Shown here: in pieces, positions 1 to 5,447 of the stretch
Numbering within the stretch: position 1 is the stretch's first letter
How the letters are laid out: every line of letters begins with the position of its first letter
Origin: Oscillospiraceae bacterium
GTDB lineage: Bacteria > Bacillota > Clostridia > Oscillospirales > Ruminococcaceae
NCBI GenBank assembly: GCA_028694405.1
Contig: JAQUTM010000151.1
Span: forward strand, 1 to 5,447
Reading direction: 5' to 3'
Length of the DNA stretch: 5,447 bases
Translations under genes and position numbers: made by a program
The notes under the pieces: model-generated
Seen by the model: only the letters and a program-made list of their open reading frames with translations
Databases searched by the model: none
What the model was told of the DNA's origin: nothing

Positions 1-1014
1 AAAGGGAATTGCCCCCGCCCAAGTGTCGGTATACATCAGCAAAATAAGAGGGCGCGCAACTGCCGCAAGACCGATAGATATTGGAAAAATAACAAAGCAG
101 CTGGTGGTAATGGTGCGCTTTGCCATCTTTTTCAGCTCTGCTCTATCCTGCTGCACAGCACTAAACGCTGGAAACATTACGCCTTGAATGGCGTTGTTGA
201 TGTTGTTGATAATCAAATTGGGTTGGTCCTTACCCTTGGCGTAATAGGCAGACATACTGTCGTTTTGGCTTGCCATTGCAGGGTTTAGGCTTTGCATTTT
301 ATCAATAATCATGGGGTAAATGTTGTTAAACAGGCTGTCCAGCAAACCGCTTAACAGCAGCTTGTAGCCGTAATTAAACAGCGCCTTTGCCTTTGCCACG
401 TTAAACACAAGCTTGGGCCGCCACTTTACGGTAAACCACAACACAAGGGTAATCACGGCTGTGCTGGTTAGGTTGCTTGCCACAAGGCTCCATGTGCCAA
501 AGCCGTTATATGCCATGGTAATGCCCACGGTGCCGCTTGCAATAATACCCGCAAGGCTGGAGTAAAAGTATTTTTTAAACTGCATATTGCGGCTGATTAC
601 CGCACTTTGCACGCTGTTTACGGCGCCCAAAAACAGGGTAAGGGTCATCACGCGCAGCATGGCGGTAAGGCTGGGTATGCCGTAAAAATCCGCCACAAAG
701 GGTGCCGCAAAAAACAGGGCAATGTATGCCAGTGCAGCCACGCCAAAGCACAGATAAAACGCGCTGGAGTAATCCTCGTCGTCTACCTCGCTCTTTTGTA
801 TCAACGCTGTGGAAAAGCCGCTTGTTACAAAAACACTTGCCACCGCAATAATGGCGTTTATCAAGGTAACGGGTCTGTAATCGTTAGAATTGAGTAAGCG
901 CGCCAACACCATGCTTACAATAATTGCCATAAATTGCTGGCCAAACTGCTCTAAAAATTTCCACACAAGGCTTGTTGCAATTTTTCCTTGTATATTTTTG
1001 CTTCTGTCTTCCAT
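1..1014 (-). CDS. Wzx/TuaB-like polysaccharide flippase, MOP superfamily (partial, C-terminus beyond left edge)
   Basis: This reading frame is open from the ATG at 1014-1012 to the left edge, giving 338 residues with no stop. Family members are usually about 480 residues, so roughly the last third is missing. They are inner-membrane proteins that flip lipid-linked sugar repeat units to the outer face. The protein is hydrophobic, with likely membrane segments near residues 14-40, 48-68, 84-106, 118-140, 152-170, 173-195 and 301-320. Family-like signatures are a short polar N-terminus, ALIQKSEVDDEDYSSAF (70-86), SRNMQFKKYFY (141-151), FGTWSLV (172-178), YYAKGKDQPNLI (257-268) and GVMFPAFSAVQQD (278-290). 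The start has a good AGGGAG ribosome-binding site at 1019-1024. It lies 38 bases downstream of the GT2 stop, so co-transcription is likely. Oddities are DYRP at 45-48, where I recall DYG in relatives, and an extra stretch around 242-256. Family assignment is firm; the substrate is unknown. Confidence 0.9.
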   Translation of the reverse strand, partial: MEDRSKNIQGKIATSLVWKFLEQFGQQFMAIIVSMVLARLLNSNDYRPVTLINAIIAVASVFVTSGFSTALIQKSEVDDEDYSSAFYLCFGVAALAYIALFFAAPFVADFYGIPSLTAMLRVMTLTLFLGAVNSVQSAVISRNMQFKKYFYSSLAGIIASGTVGITMAYNGFGTWSLVASNLTSTAVITLVLWFTVKWRPKLVFNVAKAKALFNYGYKLLLSGLLDSLFNNIYPMIIDKMQSLNPAMASQNDSMSAYYAKGKDQPNLIINNINNAIQGVMFPAFSAVQQDRAELKKMAKRTITTSCFVIFPISIGLAAVARPLILLMYTDTWAGAIPF

Positions 1015-1018
1015 GTGT

Positions 1019-1024
1019 CTCCCT
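1019..1024 (-). promoter_or_regulatory. Ribosome-binding site of the flippase gene
   Basis: AGGGAG reads on the minus strand from 1024 to 1019 and is followed by four bases (ACAC) and the ATG at 1014. It supports this start for the flippase. The site begins only three bases after the base of the small hairpin at 1028-1041, so folding could affect access to it. That effect is inferred. Confidence 0.65.
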
Positions 1025-1027
1025 GTG

Positions 1028-1059
1028 GGCAGTCCCCTGCCTTTTTTCTTTTTTATTTT
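1028..1059 (+). terminator. Terminator-shaped hairpin plus T-tract, facing the plus strand (antisense to the operon)
   Basis: Read on the plus strand, GGCAG (1028-1032) pairs with CTGCC (1037-1041) around a TCCC loop; G1027-T1042 could add a wobble pair. T6 (1042-1047), C, T6 (1049-1054), A and T4 (1056-1059) follow. This is the layout of an intrinsic terminator, although the stem is short. It points against the genes and so could end antisense transcripts. It cannot work as an intrinsic terminator for the operon, because on the minus strand the A-tract comes before the hairpin. It spans the gap after the GT2 stop codon and the last codons of GT2. The run could be a chance AT-rich tract. Confidence 0.4.
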
Positions 1060-2012
1060 GAAACTGTGCCCCGCAATTTTTTTGCCGTAAGCACCGCTAA
1101 ATTTTTTATAAGCCCTGCTGCTAATTTGCCCTTGCCTGTACACTGCTTAAAAATGCGTACGGCAATTTTATTGTTTTCTTTGGCGGGGTGTAAAATACAG
1201 TTATAAGCCGCACTGTAAAATAAATCTGCCTCGGCGGCGCAAAAGCTAACGTCTGTGTGCGCCTCTTGCTTTGCCCACTGCTTTAGCTTTTGATAGTAGC
1301 AAAAGCTCTCGTACAAATTTTTTTGGTCAATATCCTGTACATGTTCTCCGTGGCTCATCCAGCGATAATCACTCATAAAGCGAGGCAAGCGGTACAGCTT
1401 ACCTGCCAAAACCAAAATAAGCGCAATGGTGCGGTCGCTAACCAAACGGTCGGCTGTGTACATTATACTATAGTTGTACTGCGGCTGTTTGAACAAATTG
1501 TGAAAAACAAGAGTGGCAAGCTGCCCCGGCATTAAAAATTGCTCATAGTCCGCCATGGCATAGACGCAGTCAGGGTTTTGTCCGTACTTTTCCGTCAGCT
1601 CCGGCAGATGATTTTCCGCCACATCTACATACCTGTAAAAATGAGTTGTGCCGATATATTGGGGGTTTTGCTCTAAAAAATCTACCTGTAGCTGTAGCTT
1701 TTTTGGGTCTGTCCAGTAGTCGTCCCCCTCCAAATTGGCAATGTATTTGCCGTTGCATCGGGTGTAAACGTCGTAAATATTACGGCTTGCACCTAAATTT
1801 TCGGGTCTTGGCAGCACACGAATCATATCCGGGTAACGAGCCGCATATTCCGCTAAAATCTCACGGGTATTATCAGGGCTTTTGTCCTCCCCAATTACAA
1901 TCTCGTATTTAAAATTTACCTGCTGTGCCAAAATGCTGTCCAGCGCACGGCGAATATACTGTTCCTGCCGATAGGTAATTACGGCAACGCTTACCATAAG
2001 TTCATTCGTCAT
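1053..2012 (-). CDS. GT2 family glycosyltransferase (GT-A fold)
   Basis: The product is 319 residues and transfers a sugar from a nucleotide-sugar donor, presumably to the growing lipid-linked glycan at the inner face of the membrane. The N-terminal GT-A domain opens with VSVAVITYRQEQYIRRALDS (7-26). GEDKSPDNT (41-49) stands where the DDGSTDNT nucleotide-binding motif usually lies. The metal-binding DXD-type site is in EGDDYWTDPKKLQ (95-107, D97/D98). SDRT (192-195) followed by LPRFMSDYR (209-217) matches the acceptor and catalytic-base region of the family. The C-terminal third (about 230-319) is helical-looking and ends in a lysine-rich segment. I chose the ATG at 2012 because AGGAG lies seven bases upstream and the conserved domain begins at once; extension to 2159 would add 49 proline- and arginine-rich residues encoded over the preceding gene. 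It overlaps the upstream GT4 gene by 11 bases, which suggests coupled translation. The sugar specificity cannot be told. Confidence 0.92.
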   Translation of the reverse strand: MTNELMVSVAVITYRQEQYIRRALDSILAQQVNFKYEIVIGEDKSPDNTREILAEYAARYPDMIRVLPRPENLGASRNIYDVYTRCNGKYIANLEGDDYWTDPKKLQLQVDFLEQNPQYIGTTHFYRYVDVAENHLPELTEKYGQNPDCVYAMADYEQFLMPGQLATLVFHNLFKQPQYNYSIMYTADRLVSDRTIALILVLAGKLYRLPRFMSDYRWMSHGEHVQDIDQKNLYESFCYYQKLKQWAKQEAHTDVSFCAAEADLFYSAAYNCILHPAKENNKIAVRIFKQCTGKGKLAAGLIKNLAVLTAKKLRGTVSK

Positions 2013-3195
2013 TCTCTGTCTCCTGTGCGGGTAAAATCGTAAAAGCCGCCATATCCTCTTGGGCAATGGCGGGTGCATAGGCGGCGGGGCCGCTTTGCAC
2101 TGTGGGCTGCATATTATTTTGCAAAAGCTGAACCAAATTTTGTGCCGCGGTATGTGCATTCCACTGTTCTTTTATGGTTTGCTGTGCGCTTTTGCCCAGT
2201 GCAGCACAAAGCGCTTTATCCTCAAGCAGTTGCCGCAGTCTATAGGTAAGCTGCGGTAAATTTCCGCTTTCAAAAACAAGACCGTTTTGTCCATGCTGTA
2301 TCAGGTACGGCACGCTGCCCATTGCATGGCTTGCCACTACCGCACAGCCGCTTGCCATGCTCTCGTTGACAACAGCACCCCAGCCCTCGTTATAGTCACT
2401 GGTGGCAATAAAAACATCTGCCTGCTGCATTTTGGCAGTTACATCAGCGGCCTGTAATGCGCCTGTAAATGCAACACAGTCCTGCACACCTTTTTGCGCG
2501 GCTAAAGCTGCCAGCTCGTTTTTGCAAACGCCGTCGCCTATCATTATCAGCAAAAAGGTGTACCCTTCTGCCTTTAGCTGTGCAGCGGCCTCAATGGCAA
2601 GCTCGGCGTGCTTCCAGTTTATCATGCGTCCCGCCCACAAAAGCTGTGGCGCCGGGTTCTTTTTTATACAATTTAAAGTTTTTTGGTCTGTTATTACTTG
2701 TGGAAAATACCCCCACCGAAACATTTTTTTCTCGCTGATGCCTAAGCCTTTCAGCTCGCCTGCCAAATAGGCACTGGCACACAGATAATACACTCTTTTA
2801 TTTTTAAAGCGGGTGTAATGCAGCCATAAGTACAGCTTTGTTTTTAAGGTGTCCGGGTTCATCTCCAACGGTTTAAACAGGCGCTCGCTATAGCGCAGCA
2901 CAGGCTTGTTTTGTGCTATGCGCCGCTTTACAATGCTCATAGGCGCACTGCCGATTATCACAAAATCACTCTCCTGTGCAAGGCTTTGTGCCCTATGGGC
3001 ATTTTCTTCATTTAAGTAGGCAGGCAGGCAAAAATCATAGGCAGTGTTCATATCGGTATATCCTGCCGAAACCACGCCGCTGTTAAACGCCTGTGTTGCC
3101 ACAAAAGTAAACTCTACCTGCGGCATAGCGCAAAACGCATGGCACAGCGGCAGCTGATGATGATTTAAAAAATTAGAAAAAAACGTTATTTTCAT
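2002..3195 (-). CDS. GT4 family glycosyltransferase (GT-B fold)
   Basis: The product is 397 residues and fits retaining GT4 enzymes, which transfer a sugar from a nucleotide-sugar with two Rossmann-like domains. The N-terminal domain begins ITFFSNFLNHHQLPLCHAF (3-21) and includes SDFVIIGSAP (76-85) and RYSERLFKP (101-109). The C-terminal donor domain carries LLWAGRMINWKH (185-196), MIGDG (218-222) and the EX7E motif in NEGWGAVVNESMASG (269-283, E270 and E278), followed by VPYLIQHGQNGLVF (295-308). The N-terminal and central motifs match a GT4 subgroup that I recall from Firmicutes polysaccharide loci. The start has GGGGAG five bases upstream. About 37 residues after the fold (361-397) are rich in Ala, Pro, Gln and Glu and look disordered. 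The gene follows a 103-base spacer and overlaps the GT2 start. No signal peptide or membrane segment is evident, so it should act in the cytoplasm or at the membrane face. Confidence 0.93.
   Translation of the reverse strand: MKITFFSNFLNHHQLPLCHAFCAMPQVEFTFVATQAFNSGVVSAGYTDMNTAYDFCLPAYLNEENAHRAQSLAQESDFVIIGSAPMSIVKRRIAQNKPVLRYSERLFKPLEMNPDTLKTKLYLWLHYTRFKNKRVYYLCASAYLAGELKGLGISEKKMFRWGYFPQVITDQKTLNCIKKNPAPQLLWAGRMINWKHAELAIEAAAQLKAEGYTFLLIMIGDGVCKNELAALAAQKGVQDCVAFTGALQAADVTAKMQQADVFIATSDYNEGWGAVVNESMASGCAVVASHAMGSVPYLIQHGQNGLVFESGNLPQLTYRLRQLLEDKALCAALGKSAQQTIKEQWNAHTAAQNLVQLLQNNMQPTVQSGPAAYAPAIAQEDMAAFTILPAQETENDE
2020..2024 (-). promoter_or_regulatory. Ribosome-binding site that sets the GT2 start
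   Basis: AGGAG reads on the minus strand from 2024 to 2020, seven bases before the ATG at 2012. It lies inside the last codons of the upstream GT4 gene, which stops at 2004-2002. Ribosomes finishing that gene would sit over this site, as in translational coupling. It supports 2012 over the longer start at 2159 and over the internal ATG at 1997. Confidence 0.75.
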
Positions 3196-3200
3196 GCTAG

Positions 3201-3206
3201 CTCCCC
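3201..3206 (-). promoter_or_regulatory. Ribosome-binding site of the GT4 gene at 2002-3195
   Basis: GGGGAG reads on the minus strand from 3206 to 3201, with five bases (CTAGC) before the ATG at 3195. The match is strong and no nearby in-frame alternative competes with this start. Confidence 0.7.
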
Positions 3207-3225
3207 GCTTTCTGCTTGCGTTTTG

Positions 3226-3246
3226 GGTAAAACAATCGCTTTTACC
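3226..3246 (-). other. Perfect 7-bp inverted repeat in the spacer upstream of the GT4 gene
   Basis: GGTAAAA (3226-3232) pairs perfectly with TTTTACC (3240-3246) around a seven-base loop. On the transcribed minus strand it is followed by CAAAACGC rather than a T-run, so it is not an intrinsic terminator. It could be a weak RNA hairpin in the leader or a protein-binding site. The AT-rich stem and short length mean chance is possible. Confidence 0.3.
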
Positions 3247-3257
3247 TGCTCTGTATG

Positions 3258-3287
3258 TCTATACAAATAGCTGCTGTTTTCTGTCAT
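3258..3287 (-). promoter_or_regulatory. Candidate sigma-A-type internal promoter
   Basis: On the minus strand ATGACA (3287-3282, five of six matches to TTGACA) is separated by 18 bases from TATAGA (3263-3258, four of six matches to TATAAT). Transcription would start near 3251, giving a leader of roughly 55 bases before the GT4 ATG at 3195. The box lies only about 12 bases past the stop of the preceding GT4 gene. Matches of this quality occur by chance in AT-rich spacers, so the call is weak. Confidence 0.25.
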
Positions 3288-3298
3288 TTTCATACCGC

Positions 3299-4567
3299 TT
3301 ATGCGCCGCAAATATCTCTGTATACGCTTAAAATGTCGGCAAGGTTTTTTTTGGCATCGTGTGTTTGCTGTGCGTGCAGGCGAGCGTGTTGCCCCATTTC
3401 TGCGGCGCGTGCGCTATCGGCAAACAACGTTATAATTGCCTGTGCCAAAGCCTGCGTGTCTTGAAAGGCGTAACCAAGCCCGTCCTCATTGGGCGTAAAC
3501 ACACTGTTTGTGCCCCCTACGCTGCTTGCCACAACAGGCATGCCTAACAGCATAGCTTCTCCCACGCTGTTTGGAGAATTTTCAATAGAGGAGGGCGAGA
3601 CAAATACGTTGCTTTTTAGGTATTGTTCTTTCATCTGTAAGGCGCTTAAGCCGCCTAAAAAGGTTATATGCCCTGACAAACCCAGTTCTTTTATCTGTTT
3701 TGCCAAGTAAACAGCGTAATAACTGCCTGTCAATTTTTGTAAAGGCGTAAGGGCGGTTAAGTTAGGCCCTGTTGTATACAGATGTGCCTGTGGATACACT
3801 TTTAGCACCTGCGGCATAGCCTGCAATAAAAAGTGAAATCCTTTTAAGGGATATCCGCACTGGCTTGTAAAAATACTGTAAGGCAAGCAGTTTTTGTACT
3901 GCCACACGCCGCTGTAAAAGGCGTCGCGCAAGGTTTCGTTGCAGGCGTAATAGACAGCGTTGGGGTTACAAGCCCGTACATAAGCTTTGTCCCAAGCAGT
4001 TCGCCCTATAACGTGTTTTACCTTTTGTAAAGCACGGGTTTCCAGCTCTCCTCTGGCAGCAAATTCTCTCTGCTGCTGAAAAAGATTGTTCCGGGTTACA
4101 AAATCTCGCAGCGTATATTTGTGCAAAGCCGTATTTGGCAGCCCTGCATTGTACACCTCTGCGCAGGCGCCGATTAACCCCTGTACCGAAACACACACCC
4201 GAGACAACATACCTACCCTTTGCGCGGCGTTTACCGCGGCAAGTGTGTGAGGATATTCGGTGCCGAAAATGTGAATAATCTGCGGCTGCTCCTTTTGAAA
4301 TATCTCTGCAAAGCGCCGTTCCGTGTTGGGCAGATACCGTTCTCTGCGCACCAAATGACGGGGAAAATTATAGCAGGTAAAGTTATCTTTGCTTGCGGTA
4401 ACCAAAGGTGTTTTGGTGCCCACAGGCCAACAGCTAATCAACATATGCTCGGTTTGTAAAAGCGTTTGCGCAAGACCCGCCACCCAGCCGCCGCCTACAT
4501 CAGCCGCTGTACCTACCAGTTCCGCTGCTTGCGGAATACAAGTATTGCTAACCCATAAAATTTTCAT
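3299..4567 (-). CDS. GT4 family glycosyltransferase (GT-B fold)
   Basis: The product is 422 residues and looks like a retaining GT4 enzyme acting on a lipid-linked glycan precursor at the cytoplasmic membrane face. The N-terminal domain starts MKILWVSNTCIPQ, has a glycine-rich GGGWVAGL (25-32), IIHIFGTEYPH (97-107) and VQGLIGACAEVYNAGLP (128-144). The linker holds GRTAWDKAYVRACNP (188-202) and YACNETLR (207-214). The donor domain has YPLKGFHFLLQA (239-250) and the EX7E motif in SSIENSPNSVGEAMLLG (326-342, E329 and E337), then MPVVASSVGG (343-352). I chose the ATG at 4567 over the one seven codons upstream (4588): AGAGGG lies six bases before it and the conserved beta-strand MKILW begins there. 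There are ten cysteines, without a clear metal-site pattern. Neighbours are another GT-B enzyme 122 bases upstream and a GT4 gene 103 bases downstream. Sugar specificity is unknown. Confidence 0.93.
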   Translation of the reverse strand: MKILWVSNTCIPQAAELVGTAADVGGGWVAGLAQTLLQTEHMLISCWPVGTKTPLVTASKDNFTCYNFPRHLVRRERYLPNTERRFAEIFQKEQPQIIHIFGTEYPHTLAAVNAAQRVGMLSRVCVSVQGLIGACAEVYNAGLPNTALHKYTLRDFVTRNNLFQQQREFAARGELETRALQKVKHVIGRTAWDKAYVRACNPNAVYYACNETLRDAFYSGVWQYKNCLPYSIFTSQCGYPLKGFHFLLQAMPQVLKVYPQAHLYTTGPNLTALTPLQKLTGSYYAVYLAKQIKELGLSGHITFLGGLSALQMKEQYLKSNVFVSPSSIENSPNSVGEAMLLGMPVVASSVGGTNSVFTPNEDGLGYAFQDTQALAQAIITLFADSARAAEMGQHARLHAQQTHDAKKNLADILSVYRDICGA

Positions 4568-4689
4568 CGTGTGCCCTCTCTTTGGCATATCCTATCTCTG
4601 TGTTTTGCAGTAAACTGTCGTGTTGCGGTTAACCCCGCATTTTGCAGGGCTTTTGCACGCCAAAGCACGGTAACCAAAGCTTTAAACAG
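4568..4689 (-). other. 122-base spacer without a gene
   Basis: No coding sequence is supported here. The spacer holds a small imperfectly placed hairpin: TGCGG at 4624-4628 pairs with CCGCA at 4635-4639, containing the palindrome GGTTAACC at 4627-4634. The 7-mer TTTTGCA (plus strand) occurs three times, at 4603, 4640 and 4651. On the minus strand no T-run follows the hairpin, so it is not a terminator for the operon. I found no convincing promoter boxes. Confidence 0.4.
4574..4579 (-). promoter_or_regulatory. Ribosome-binding site that sets the GT4 start at 4567
   Basis: AGAGGG reads on the minus strand from 4579 to 4574 with six bases (CACACG) before the ATG at 4567. The alternative ATG at 4588 has only a weaker, closely spaced AGG upstream. 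This favours the shorter 422-residue protein. Confidence 0.65.
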
Positions 4690-5447
4690 CTACTTACACC
4701 GGTTTGTATGTGGTTTGGTCAACGCACAGTGAAACTGTTTTGCCACATAAAAAGCTGTGCTGGGCGCATATAGCTTTTCTGTCATGGCAAAAGGCACCTT
4801 CTGACCTGCTTTTTGTACGCAAAAATGTTCCAGTGCTTCTGCCTGCTGTTGCAAACAATTTTGTTCCTCAAATAAATTTAAACTCAGCGGGTAATGCTTA
4901 ACATAGGGCAGTGTTGGGCAGCTACGGCTTTTACATACATTTACAATGGGGCCGCCTATGCTAAAATAATCAAATATTTTACTTGGCACCTGGTTGGTTG
5001 CCGTATTGCCAATATTGAGCAATATATCCGCTTTACTCATACAGTTAAAGCTGGCCTGCATAGAAATGCCCTCATTTACAATTAACCGCGAGCCCATAAT
5101 TTGTTTGTACTTTGCCACTGTGGCAGGACAGCCGCCCCCTATCAGATAGAGCTTCAATTTTGGGTTTTGAATGCGGCTGAAAAGCTCCAGTGTGTATTCC
5201 GGGTTGCGTATGTCACTATAAAGCAAACCTGTAAACACCACATTGATATCGTTTTCGTCAAAAATAATATCATCACTTGCCGGCACTTGTGTAATGGGCT
5301 TTACATTTGGAAATTCTGCCCCAACAATTTTGTGGGCAAAAACGCGGCGTGCATCTTGCATTGCCTCTGCTTTGATAATAGGCGTAGTGATAATGCCCTG
5401 TGCCGCATTGTAAACCGCATATTCCAGCTTACTGCGGGCCTGCGTAT
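4690..5447 (-). CDS. GT-B fold glycosyltransferase, GT4-like (partial, N-terminus beyond right edge)
   Basis: The frame is open from the right edge to a TAG at 4692-4690, giving the last 251 residues. This is the C-terminal donor-binding domain and the end of the linker; a full protein of this kind would have roughly 370-420 residues. ITTPIIKAEA (19-28 of the visible part) is the type of segment found just before the second domain. FTGLLYSDIRNPE (71-83) and LYLIGGGC (99-106) look like the first donor-domain strands. MSKADILLNIGN (136-147) and NQVPSKIFDYFSIGGPIVN (151-169) occupy the place where the EX7E motif lies in typical GT4 enzymes, but here that motif is absent and the PSK-F-DY-GP pattern replaces it. 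I recall this PSK/EY variant from other polysaccharide-locus glycosyltransferases. The ATG at 5361 is internal, since homologous-looking sequence continues upstream of it. Function is probably sugar transfer in the same pathway; the substrate is unknown. Confidence 0.82.
   Translation of the reverse strand, partial: TQARSKLEYAVYNAAQGIITTPIIKAEAMQDARRVFAHKIVGAEFPNVKPITQVPASDDIIFDENDINVVFTGLLYSDIRNPEYTLELFSRIQNPKLKLYLIGGGCPATVAKYKQIMGSRLIVNEGISMQASFNCMSKADILLNIGNTATNQVPSKIFDYFSIGGPIVNVCKSRSCPTLPYVKHYPLSLNLFEEQNCLQQQAEALEHFCVQKAGQKVPFAMTEKLYAPSTAFYVAKQFHCALTKPHTNRCK

Noticed and set aside
607..897. Plus-strand open frame of 96 codons
   Set aside because: It lies wholly antisense to the flippase, its product is a Lys/His/Gly/Cys-rich string without domain features, and no ribosome-binding site stands out.
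2013..2159. Upstream extension of the GT2 gene to an ATG at 2159
   Set aside because: The extra 49 residues are Pro/Arg/Cys-rich, overlap the preceding GT4 gene by over 150 bases and precede the natural start of the GT-A fold; the ATG at 2012 has a good AGGAG.
2402..2770. Plus-strand open frame of 122 codons, the longest on that strand
   Set aside because: It is antisense to the conserved donor domain of the 397-residue GT4 enzyme; the Ala/Ser/Cys-rich composition is what the opposite strand of such codons gives.
3966..4196. Minus-strand open frame of 76 codons within the GT4 gene, in another frame
   Set aside because: It lies inside a strongly supported gene and its Arg/Cys-rich product has no recognisable features.
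4568..4588. Upstream start of the 422-residue GT4 gene at 4588
   Set aside because: It adds only seven residues before the conserved MKILW strand, and the better ribosome-binding site serves the ATG at 4567.
4580..4615. Promoter before the GT4 gene at 4567 (TTTACT and TAGGAT on the minus strand)
   Set aside because: The spacing is about 14 bases and both boxes match poorly.
4624..4643. Hairpin with four T bases on the plus strand as a terminator
   Set aside because: The stem is only 5 bp, the T-run only four bases, it faces away from all genes, and there is no gene it could serve.
1..5447. CRISPR array, tRNA, rRNA, insertion sequence or phage genes
   Set aside because: I saw no regularly spaced repeats, cloverleaf sequence, transposase-like frame or terminal inverted repeats; nearly all of the window is explained by five glycan genes.

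Overview
The window is a stretch of a bacterial surface-polysaccharide (capsule, exopolysaccharide or cell-wall glycan) gene cluster. Every supported gene lies on the minus strand, so the locus reads from the right edge to the left. In transcription order it holds: the 3' part of a GT-B glycosyltransferase (4690-5447, open at the right edge); a complete GT4 glycosyltransferase (3299-4567); a second complete GT4 glycosyltransferase (2002-3195); a GT2 glycosyltransferase (1053-2012); and the first 338 residues of a Wzx/TuaB-like polysaccharide flippase of the MOP superfamily (1-1014, running off the left edge).

The genes probably form one operon. All point the same way. The second GT4 gene and the GT2 gene overlap by 11 bases, and a 38-base gap separates the GT2 gene from the flippase gene. 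Two longer spacers (122 bases at 4568-4689 and 103 bases at 3196-3298) contain no gene. The 3196-3298 spacer has a weak sigma-A-like promoter candidate and a small hairpin. No convincing terminator faces the direction of transcription. A hairpin followed by a long T-tract does lie in the GT2-flippase gap, but it is oriented to stop transcription on the opposite strand.

The likely logic, inferred from these families, is that the glycosyltransferases add sugars one after another to a lipid-linked repeat unit on the inner membrane face and the flippase moves the unit across the membrane. The initiating sugar-phosphate transferase, the polymerase (Wzy) and the chain-length and export genes are not in the window. 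No donor or acceptor sugar can be assigned from sequence alone.

The organism is probably a Bacillota/Clostridia-type anaerobe. This rests on strong AGGAG/GGGGAG ribosome-binding sites, cysteine-rich proteins and protein subfamilies that I recall mainly from Firmicutes polysaccharide loci. Confidence in that placement is modest. There is no tRNA, rRNA, insertion sequence, CRISPR array or toxin-antitoxin pair. I find no clearly new biological system here. The points worth a second look are small: the antisense terminator shape, a flippase loop insertion, a GT4 C-terminal tail, a GT-B enzyme lacking the usual EX7E motif, and homopolymer tracts.
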